Source: an uncultured Bacteroidales bacterium
GTDB lineage: Bacteria; Bacteroidota; Bacteroidia; Bacteroidales; F082
DNA length: 64,000 nt
Direction: 5' to 3'
NCBI GenBank assembly: GCA_947305795.1
Contig: CAMZEK010000002.1
Span: 43,989-107,988 of the forward strand
In this document: piece after piece, positions 27,501 through 33,769 of the stretch
Layout of the letters: the number at the start of each line of letters is the position of its first letter
How positions within the stretch are numbered: position 1 is the first letter of the stretch
Translations under genes and position numbers: made by a program
Notes under the pieces: generated by a model
Databases searched by the model: none
Seen by the model: only the letters and a program-made list of their open reading frames with translations
What the model was told of the DNA's origin: nothing

Positions 27501-30500
27501 CTAACTTCAACCCCTATGAGCCGATACAGTCGGACTACGAGGGAGTCTTGGTGAACAAGAAAAACGTTATTCAGTTGAGGAGGGACGCTCAAGAGGGAAT
27601 GGATATCTACATCGGCGACGGAAGCACGTCAACCAGCTCTTACCTGCCATCATACTCCTTATACAACTATTCGCTTACCCAACAGATTTACACCGCTGAT
27701 GAGATAAGCCAAGCTGGAACCGTCAACAGCATCGCCTTCTATAACGATGGTGACCAAAGAACCCGCGACTTCGACTTCTATTTGGTACATACCGACAAGG
27801 CCAGTTTTGAAAACAATAGCGATTGGATTCCGGTGGTGGAGAGCGACCGCGTGTTCAGCGGAACCGTGACTATGGTGGCAGGCGACTGGACGCGGATTAC
27901 CTTCGACACACCCTTCCAATACGACGGTACTTCCAATCTCGCCCTCGTCGCATGCGACAAAACGGGCAGTTGTAGTGGTGGGATGGCCTGTCGTGTGTTC
28001 TATGCTGACGCTGACGGCTACCAAACCATCCGCACCTACACTGACTATACCGCCTACAACCCTATGGCTCCCTCAAGCTACACCGGCACACTGATGGCTG
28101 AGAAGAACCAAATTAAATTGGGCATAGGCAGTGGTCAGTTTGTACCATGCACTATCACTGCCACGGCCAACCCGGTGGCAGGCGGCACGGTCACTGGCAG
28201 CGGTACCTACAACCAAGGCGATGAAGTCACCCTGATGGCCACGCCCAACGAGGGCTATGCCTTTGAAAACTGGACAAAGAACGGCAACGTGGTCTCCAAC
28301 ACCCGCTCTTATACTTTCACCGTGACCGAGAGTGCGGAGTATGTGGCCAACTTCAGCGAAAGTGAAGACAACGAACTGACCGTACACGACGGAACGACCA
28401 CCAACAGCTACGTTCCAGTTTACGGCTTTTATGTCGATTGTTATCAAAGAAGCCAGTTCGTGATGCCCGCCGAAGAACTGACAGACATGGTCAACGGCGA
28501 AATCAGGAAGATGACATTCTACCTCTCCAATCCAGCTTCTGGGGCATGGAACGGTGTCTTCCAGGTTTACATGACCGAGGTTGACTACACCGCCATCAGC
28601 ACCTTCATCGATCCTTCCACCGCGACAACGGTTTTCACGGGCGTTTTGGACGGTACTGGTACAGAGATGGAGGTCAGCTTCGACAACAACTACACCTACA
28701 ATGGTGGCAACCTTCTCATCGGTTTTGACGAGATAGAGACAGGCAGCTACTATCCGGCCTATTTCTTTGGAGAGACTGTTCCTAGCGCAAGCGTTCAGGG
28801 TCAAAACTGCTTTAGCCTTTCAGCCGTCACTCCCGCGCAGCAAAACTTCCTGCCGAAGACCACATTCACCTATACCCTTGGTGGTGTCCCGTCTTATACC
28901 ATCACGGCCACGGCCAACCCGACGGAAAGCGGCACGGTGACTGGCGGCGGCACCTACAATAGCGGCGAGATCTGCCTCCTGACGGCTACGGCCAATACAG
29001 ACTACATCTTCGTGAACTGGACCAAGGACGGTAACGAGGTTTCTACCAACGCCACCTACAGCTTTGAGGTGACCGAGGATGCCGAGTACGTGGCCAACTT
29101 CTCGCTAGGCGTCTACATCGGCGACGGTAACACCACCACCGATGCAAACCTGCCCAGCAGCTCCATGTACAACTATTCGCTTACCGAGCAGATCTACACC
29201 GCCGATGAGCTGGGCGGCGGCGGCACCATCAGCAGCCTCGCCTTCTACAACAGCAGCAGCGAGAAGACGCGCAGCTACAATGTCTATATGGTACACACCG
29301 CCAAGACCGCCTTCGAAAACATGAATGACTGGATAGCGGTGACACCATCCGACCGCGTGTTCAGCGGCAGCGTGACCCTGATTGCCAACGGCTGGACGTG
29401 GGTGAACTTCGACACGCCATTCCCGTATGACGGCACCTCCAACATCGCCGTCGTGGTGGAAGACCAGACAGGCGACACAGGCAACGGGAAGAACGAGATG
29501 GCCTGCCTTGTGTTCGACGCCGAGGGCACCCAGGCCATCCGCATCTACGGCGACGAAGCCGCCTTCGACCCCACGGCACCCGCCTACAACGGCGTGTTGA
29601 TGGGCGTGAAGAACCAGATCCAGATAGAATTCACGAACGAGCCGATAATAACCTACAGCATCACCGCCACGGCCGACCCGACGGAAGGCGGCACGGTCGC
29701 AGGAGCAGGCACCTACCAGTCAGGCCAATTGTGCACGTTGACCGCCACGGCCAACACTGGCTACACCTTCGCCAACTGGACGAAGGATGGCGACGTGGTC
29801 TCGACCAGTGCGACCTACACCTTCACCGTGACCGAGGATGCCGACCTTGTGGCCCACTTCACAGCAAGCGAGCCAGGAGGCGACATCACCCAGGCGACCA
29901 ACTTCACCACCGGCTGGAACTGGTACTCGACCTACGTCGAACAGAATGACATCGACGGCCTCGCCCAACTTGAGGGAAGCCTCGGGGCGAACGGCATCCA
30001 GATCAAGTCTCAGGGACAGTACCTGAACTATTACGAAGGCATGGGCTGGATGGGCACGCTGTCGGGCATCAACAACGAGTCATCATACAAGATCAAGGCC
30101 AACGCCCCATGTGTGATTAACATGATAGGCGAGGAGGCCACCTCGGCAGCGCATCCCATCACCATCGGCTCCGGCTGGAACTGGATAGGCTATCCAGTGA
30201 GCACGGCGATGAGCATAGGGGAAGCCATGTCGGGCATCACACCGTCCAATGGGGATCAGCTGAAAGGCCTGAATGGCTATGCGAGCTATTACGAAGGCAT
30301 GGGCTGGATGGGCACGCTGACGACCATCACCCCAGGCATGGGTCTGCTGTACAAGTCGACCGGCAGCGGGAGCCAGACGCTGGTTTATCCCACAAGCTCG
30401 AAGGGAGGAGCGCTCGTGGAGAACGTCACCCCAGAAAACAACCACTGGGTGCCCGACCTGCATGCCTATCCCGACAACATGACGGTAACGGCGGTAGTGG

Positions 30501-31039
30501 AACTTGACGACAACGAACTCCAAAGCGACAGCTACGAACTGGCCGCCTTCGCCAACGACGAGTGCCGCGGCAGCGTGCGTTTGATGTATGTTGAGCCAGT
30601 GGACCGCCACATGGCTTTCCTGACCATAGTGGGCGAGGATGTCACCACGCTCAGTTTCAGCCTCTACGACACACAAACTGGCGAGGAAATCCATGGTGCC
30701 CAAGAGATGCTGAACTTCAGCGACAACGCCATCGTTGGCTCCGCCAACGAGCCTTACGTCATCCGCTTCCGCAGCCTGACGGGCATGGACGAGTTTGGTA
30801 GCCGCATTAATGTATTCCCGAATCCTATTGCGAGAGGGGAGATGCTGAACATCACCGTTCCTACGGAAGACCTTGGCAAGATGCAAATCGAAATCATCAA
30901 CGCCCTCGGCCAGGTGGTAGAGATATGCCATGGCGCGTCTCTACAGACCGTAACCGCCCCGCAAGTCGCAGGTGTTTACACCCTGCGCATCACCGTGGAG
31001 GGCAAGGGGACGTATTATAGGAAACTAGTGGTGAGATAA
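24542..31039 (+). CDS. Giant modular T9SS surface protein B (paralogue of A)
   Basis: An intact 2,165-residue protein. Order: signal peptide (1-20, before QD); propeller-like region with VWKN..LYTL and DIYVSG repeats (to about 335); cleaved-adhesin-like jelly roll (about 345-505, FYESFENGETDWPCW..WYIDEVSVEE); then four standard ~170-residue modules (DNA 26279-26791, 27032-27577, 27602-28120, 29111-29626) and one variant (28375-28890), mostly separated by InlB/Flg_new-like repeats; the second and third standard modules are joined directly. The C-terminal shared block (29903-30826) and a T9SS type A tail (..GTYYRKLVVR) close it. Lack of any catalytic motif and the abundance of beta repeats suggest an adhesin, matrix or binding protein; the ligand is unknown. 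Confidence 0.82.
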   Translation: MKKNLLLLMIMLAMASASVAQDVYSTGYYTYTKNGITQKAAALYKNGTTISNRQSIYNADLEGKDVLVATNGKVYWVYNNTTDDKAFVSNYTDSISIIYNEANARINAICEGDGYIYSVGQKKVNGVWKAAVWRDDQFFAFLGDGGYDFYATSACFKDGHLYTTVEYSAGYGSGSVWKDLEQLYQLGSGVTPRDVFVYDEDVYTTGFVQDFDTDAYVSKVWKNDEELYTLSPNATMLVSYAHSIYIDAGDIYVSGFDEEGHGKVWKNGVGLYTAGQSLNAVSANSSGVYSAGYVFDTIVHKWVGKIWKDGFAPYTPVACERINGMFVTEPECTNSAARPLPFYESFENGETDWPCWIKLDVDNSNNGQVSYWERSGTRLHSVPNGGNHCVRHTLNWDSNQEGWLISPKLALPSSNPSTLTFKTAESYYSDYTYEGVWISTTGTNPSNFTQVWTQSNPTGSWKTVTVDLSAYQGQNVYIGFKYTGIEGHDWYIDEVSVEEEDPNTATITVLADPEEGGTVTGGGVYPITGTAAYALTATPNPGWSFVNWTKDGTVVGTDPIYEILPTADATYVAHFSQSYEIYIGDGGSATSTYLPSRSIYNYCLTQQIYTPDEIGQAGAINSIAFYNGGEVTTRFYDLYLVHTSNSIFANGNSWITVAESDRVFSGSVTMTAGVWTWISFDTPFQYNGTSNLALVVNDKTGDWSSGMACRVFNTDFNQAIRAYTDNAAYNPMAPSSYSGTVMNVKNQIKLNGNFTPMLNITATVTGNGGYVEGGGSFNNGAHCTLIAYPDQGYVLANWTKNGVVVSTDQIYTFIVTESAEYVANFEPLDGVYIGGSGLTNVTYLPTISTQLYALTNQIYTADELGGAATFTGIAFYNNGPGQMRNVDLYLQPTTRQAFTNPRIWVSATEDNRVFSGDIILLSEGWSWITFDTPFEYDGTSNLALIVDDNTGSIRPTNLSCFSFTTETNQSNVIYSSPVEFNQNYSNTNFNPYEPIQSDYEGVLVNKKNVIQLRRDAQEGMDIYIGDGSTSTSSYLPSYSLYNYSLTQQIYTADEISQAGTVNSIAFYNDGDQRTRDFDFYLVHTDKASFENNSDWIPVVESDRVFSGTVTMVAGDWTRITFDTPFQYDGTSNLALVACDKTGSCSGGMACRVFYADADGYQTIRTYTDYTAYNPMAPSSYTGTLMAEKNQIKLGIGSGQFVPCTITATANPVAGGTVTGSGTYNQGDEVTLMATPNEGYAFENWTKNGNVVSNTRSYTFTVTESAEYVANFSESEDNELTVHDGTTTNSYVPVYGFYVDCYQRSQFVMPAEELTDMVNGEIRKMTFYLSNPASGAWNGVFQVYMTEVDYTAISTFIDPSTATTVFTGVLDGTGTEMEVSFDNNYTYNGGNLLIGFDEIETGSYYPAYFFGETVPSASVQGQNCFSLSAVTPAQQNFLPKTTFTYTLGGVPSYTITATANPTESGTVTGGGTYNSGEICLLTATANTDYIFVNWTKDGNEVSTNATYSFEVTEDAEYVANFSLGVYIGDGNTTTDANLPSSSMYNYSLTEQIYTADELGGGGTISSLAFYNSSSEKTRSYNVYMVHTAKTAFENMNDWIAVTPSDRVFSGSVTLIANGWTWVNFDTPFPYDGTSNIAVVVEDQTGDTGNGKNEMACLVFDAEGTQAIRIYGDEAAFDPTAPAYNGVLMGVKNQIQIEFTNEPIITYSITATADPTEGGTVAGAGTYQSGQLCTLTATANTGYTFANWTKDGDVVSTSATYTFTVTEDADLVAHFTASEPGGDITQATNFTTGWNWYSTYVEQNDIDGLAQLEGSLGANGIQIKSQGQYLNYYEGMGWMGTLSGINNESSYKIKANAPCVINMIGEEATSAAHPITIGSGWNWIGYPVSTAMSIGEAMSGITPSNGDQLKGLNGYASYYEGMGWMGTLTTITPGMGLLYKSTGSGSQTLVYPTSSKGGALVENVTPENNHWVPDLHAYPDNMTVTAVVELDDNELQSDSYELAAFANDECRGSVRLMYVEPVDRHMAFLTIVGEDVTTLSFSLYDTQTGEEIHGAQEMLNFSDNAIVGSANEPYVIRFRSLTGMDEFGSRINVFPNPIARGEMLNITVPTEDLGKMQIEIINALGQVVEICHGASLQTVTAPQVAGVYTLRITVEGKGTYYRKLVVR
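26279..29626 (+). repeat. Array of ~170-residue beta modules and InlB-like repeats, gene B
   Basis: Standard copies at 26279, 27032, 27602 and 29111, variant copy at 28375. The variant (LTVHDGTTTNSYVPVYG..FLPKTTF) matches the gene A variant at 15420, so both module types existed before the gene duplication. Copies differ more from one another than the C-terminal blocks do. Confidence 0.78.
29903..30826 (+). repeat. C-terminal 308-codon block shared with gene A (copy 2)
   Basis: Same length as 23217-24140 (924 bases) and about 89% identical at protein level by manual count. Long stretches, for example from QIKSQGQYLNYYEGMGWMG onward, are almost unchanged also in DNA. Confidence 0.8.
30917..30944 (+). 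repeat. 28-bp palindromic repeat inside the T9SS tail of gene B
   Basis: Starts GTAGAGATATG and ends GCGCGTCTCTAC around a CCATGG centre. It codes for VEICHGASLQT. It differs by only a few bases from the intergenic copy at 31068-31095, 124 bases downstream. Confidence 0.65.
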
Positions 31040-31067
31040 AATCTCGCCAAACATTACGAATACGATT

Positions 31068-31102
31068 GTGGAGACGTGCCATGGCGCGTCTCTACATTTT
31101 TT
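31068..31102 (+). terminator. Palindromic repeat followed by T-run after gene B
   Basis: The 28-bp repeat GTGGAGACG..CCATGG..CGTCTCTAC (31068-31095) is followed by ATTTTTT. It would work as an intrinsic terminator for gene B while belonging to the dispersed GTAGAGACG palindrome family. Confidence 0.6.
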
Positions 31103-31178
31103 GTTTGATGACATTTTTGTCCAACTCACACCGATGCTTTATTTGGAGAACAAATCATGCTCTTTCAAAACAATTTAC

Positions 31179-31186
31179 TACTTTTG
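31179..31186 (+). promoter_or_regulatory. -7 promoter box of the peptidylarginine deiminase gene
   Basis: TACTTTTG fits TAnnTTTG, about 42 bases upstream of ATG 31228; this supports that start over the longer frame from 31066. Confidence 0.5.
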
Positions 31187-31227
31187 CGCAAAATTTTAAC
31201 TACGTTGAATCTAACGATTTCAAAGCG

Positions 31228-33507
31228 ATGAAAAAAGCATTACCAATCTTCACTTTATTGCTCCTAATGGCCGCTACCATACAGGCCCAGGAGAAGAAAC
31301 CCGACTGGATGAGATGGCACTATCTTTCCGAAGAAGAGATGTACGACACCTCGCGTGGCATGAACTTTGTCGAGACCGACCCGCCGACGGGCGAGCCGCG
31401 CTTCGTGGCCGAGTTTGAACCCATGCAAGGCGTGATGATTCGCTATCCTTTGGGTATCCCGACGAGCCTTGTGGCACAACTGGCCGACAACTGCCACGTG
31501 TATTGTATCGTCAGCAGTTCCTACCAAAACCAGGCCCAAAACGACTTCCAGAGTGCGGGTGTCAACATGGACAACCTCACCTTCGTGAATGCCCAATCCG
31601 ACTCCTACTGGGTGCGCGACTACGGCCCGTGGTATATCTTTGAGGACCGCCAGCCCGCCATCATCGATAACATCTACAACCGTCCTCGCCCCAACGACGA
31701 CAACATGTCGGGCGTGTTCGCCAACTTCTGGAGCATCCCCATGTACGGCATGAACCTCCAACACACGGGCGGCAACATGATGGAAGACGGTCGCGGCCAC
31801 GGCGTGAGCGACAACCTCGTGCTGCAAGAAAACGGCAACAACGAAGCCAACGTTCGTCAGAAAATGCGCGACTATCTCGGCATTGACCCGTACCATATCA
31901 CCATCGACCCGCAAGGCGACTACATCGCCCATGTGGACTGCTGGGGCAAATACCTCGCTCCCGACAAGATTTTGATTGCCCAGTTGCCTTCCAATAACTC
32001 CCATGCCGCCGACTACGACTCAGTGGCCGCCTATTTTGCCCGAACCAACTGCTGCTGGGGCTATCCTTATCATGTGTACCGCGTGCAGGAACCGGGTGGC
32101 TACACCCTCGCACCTTACACCAACAGCCTGATTCTCAACAAGACCGTCTACGTGCCGATTGGCAGCAACGGCACTTACAACCAGCAAGCGCTTCAGGTCT
32201 ATCAAGAAGCTATGCCCGGCTATGAGATTATCGGTGTGGCCAACAACACTTGGAATGGCTGGGAAAACACCGATGCCCTCCACTGCCGCACCCGTGGCGT
32301 GATGGACTTCAACATGCTCTTTGTCGACCACCGCGAGGTGCTTTTCGGCGAACAAGCTTGGCAAGACTCTATTCCCGTGGTTTCCAAGTTCATTGCCTAC
32401 AGCAACGAACCGCTCAAGACGGACTCGCTCCTTGTCTATTATAGCATCGACGGTGGCACCTATCAAGTGGCCCACATGACTGCTACGGGCAACCCCGACG
32501 AGTATGTTGGTTACATCAAAGGCTATCAAGGCGAGTCGGAAATCAACTATTACGTGTTTGGTGCCGACGAGTCGGGACACCGCTACACGCAGCCCGTCTT
32601 TGCCGACCTCGACCCACACCATTTCATTATGGAGGCACATCAGCCAAGCGGAAATTTGATTGTTACGCCTGATACGCTGTGGTTTGAACATAATGGCGAC
32701 GAACAGACTTTTACCATTGAAAACCAAACCAATGCCACGGTTCAGATCAACGCCATAACTGAGGAAGGCGGTTATTTGCTTCTTGACACTCCCAACCTTC
32801 CCTACAACTTGCAAGTTGGGGAATCCATTTCGGTTGGTTTCCTTTTCAGTTTTCCGCTAAAAACGAACCGTGCATCTGATGATTATGTTTCAAGTTTGAT
32901 AAAGGTTCAGACCTCTATCGGAGAAAAGCTTGTGACTGCTATGATAAGCAAACAAGGGATGGTGAATTTAGTGTATCAAAATGAAATGTATTTTAATGAT
33001 CCAACTTTGGTCATTGAATCAAGTTTCTTCAATAAATCTGTTTTTGTTCCTACAATCAGGGTTTTTTCCATTGCCGAGAAAGACACTGATTATCTGAATA
33101 TTGAAACAAACCCCACTCCACCTTTCGATTTGGAATTCGATGGCGACGAAGCCTTTATGTTCGTGAGTTTGAAGGATTTCGCAAAAGGCTATGTGCAAAC
33201 AAGCATCGAAATCGAAACGGACTATGGTATCTTTGAGATTGCCGTCCATATTAATGAAGACATCCTCTCTGTCACTGAACTCACCGCCGAGACCAAACTC
33301 TATCCCAACCCGACCACAGGCCAATTCACCGTGGAAGGTGCGAATGTGGCTAAAGTGGAGGTATATAACCTCGTTGGGCAGAAGGTGCATGAGGCCGAGG
33401 GCAAGGTTATCAACATCGACGCAGCCTATTGGCACAAGGGCATCTATTTGGTCAATATCATTGAACAGAATGGTGCCGTGGTGACCAAAAAATTAGTGGT
33501 GAGGTAA
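31228..33507 (+). CDS. Peptidylarginine deiminase, Porphyromonas PPAD type, T9SS-exported
   Basis: A 759-residue secreted enzyme that would convert arginine residues, chiefly C-terminal ones, to citrulline with release of ammonia. Signal peptide 1-21. The catalytic domain (about 45-370) follows remembered P. gingivalis PPAD almost motif by motif: DSYWVRDYGPW (Asp131), IYNRPRPNDD (Arg152 and Arg154, the carboxylate-binding pair), HVDCWGKYLAP (His235, Asp237), TNSLIL (Asn299) and DALHCRT (Cys353, nucleophile). An Ig-like domain follows (about 375-470), then a region absent from PPAD (about 475-680), then a T9SS type A tail (LYPNPTTGQF..KKLVVR). All known catalytic and substrate residues are kept, so activity is likely. 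The agmatine deiminase fold is shared, but Arg152/Arg154 and the exported form favour peptidylarginine. Confidence 0.88.
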   Translation: MKKALPIFTLLLLMAATIQAQEKKPDWMRWHYLSEEEMYDTSRGMNFVETDPPTGEPRFVAEFEPMQGVMIRYPLGIPTSLVAQLADNCHVYCIVSSSYQNQAQNDFQSAGVNMDNLTFVNAQSDSYWVRDYGPWYIFEDRQPAIIDNIYNRPRPNDDNMSGVFANFWSIPMYGMNLQHTGGNMMEDGRGHGVSDNLVLQENGNNEANVRQKMRDYLGIDPYHITIDPQGDYIAHVDCWGKYLAPDKILIAQLPSNNSHAADYDSVAAYFARTNCCWGYPYHVYRVQEPGGYTLAPYTNSLILNKTVYVPIGSNGTYNQQALQVYQEAMPGYEIIGVANNTWNGWENTDALHCRTRGVMDFNMLFVDHREVLFGEQAWQDSIPVVSKFIAYSNEPLKTDSLLVYYSIDGGTYQVAHMTATGNPDEYVGYIKGYQGESEINYYVFGADESGHRYTQPVFADLDPHHFIMEAHQPSGNLIVTPDTLWFEHNGDEQTFTIENQTNATVQINAITEEGGYLLLDTPNLPYNLQVGESISVGFLFSFPLKTNRASDDYVSSLIKVQTSIGEKLVTAMISKQGMVNLVYQNEMYFNDPTLVIESSFFNKSVFVPTIRVFSIAEKDTDYLNIETNPTPPFDLEFDGDEAFMFVSLKDFAKGYVQTSIEIETDYGIFEIAVHINEDILSVTELTAETKLYPNPTTGQFTVEGANVAKVEVYNLVGQKVHEAEGKVINIDAAYWHKGIYLVNIIEQNGAVVTKKLVVR

Positions 33508-33512
33508 GATCA

Positions 33513-33543
33513 TTTTTAGGGGCGGCAAAGCCGCCCCTAAAAA
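33513..33543. terminator. Bidirectional terminator, perfect 14-bp stem
   Basis: TTTTTAGGGGCGGC (33513-33526) and GCCGCCCCTAAAAA (33530-33543) pair perfectly around an AAA loop. It sits 5 bases after the deiminase stop and directly next to the stop of the convergent small gene on the minus strand. Confidence 0.85.
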
Positions 33544-33702
33544 TTATACGTCAAATTTGAATTCGGCATCAAACCAGCCGGTGTCTTCTTTTAAGAGATC
33601 GTATTCTTCGCCTGTGAGGTGATCGACTACATGCACAGTGCCTTTGATGTCGTCGTAAGTGAATGTAAACTGGGAGTTTACGTCGTCTTTGGGTACGTCC
33701 AT
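33544..33702 (-). CDS. Small acidic protein of unknown function (52 aa)
   Basis: An ATG at 33702 opens a 52-codon frame ending TAA at 33544-33546. The product begins MDVPKDDVNSQF and ends FDAEFKFDV; it is rich in Asp/Glu with alternating hydrophobic residues, soluble, and has no signal peptide. Support for being real: a TATTTTTG promoter box 30 bases upstream, a start codon well placed after it, and the strong terminator exactly at its stop. It is not recognised as a known family. Confidence 0.62.
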   Translation of the reverse strand: MDVPKDDVNSQFTFTYDDIKGTVHVVDHLTGEEYDLLKEDTGWFDAEFKFDV

Positions 33703-33731
33703 TTCAGATGTTGTCTATGGTTCTTACGCTG

Positions 33732-33739
33732 CAAAAATA
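33732..33739 (-). promoter_or_regulatory. -7 promoter box of the 52-aa gene
   Basis: CAAAAATA on the plus strand reads TATTTTTG on the minus strand, about 30 bases before the ATG at 33702. Confidence 0.5.
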
Positions 33740-33769
33740 CTAAAGTTTTTCATATCCTCGCCAAATACC

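Noticed and set aside
31066..31227. N-terminal extension of the deiminase frame
   Set aside because: It would translate the palindromic terminator and promoter; the signal peptide begins at ATG 31228.
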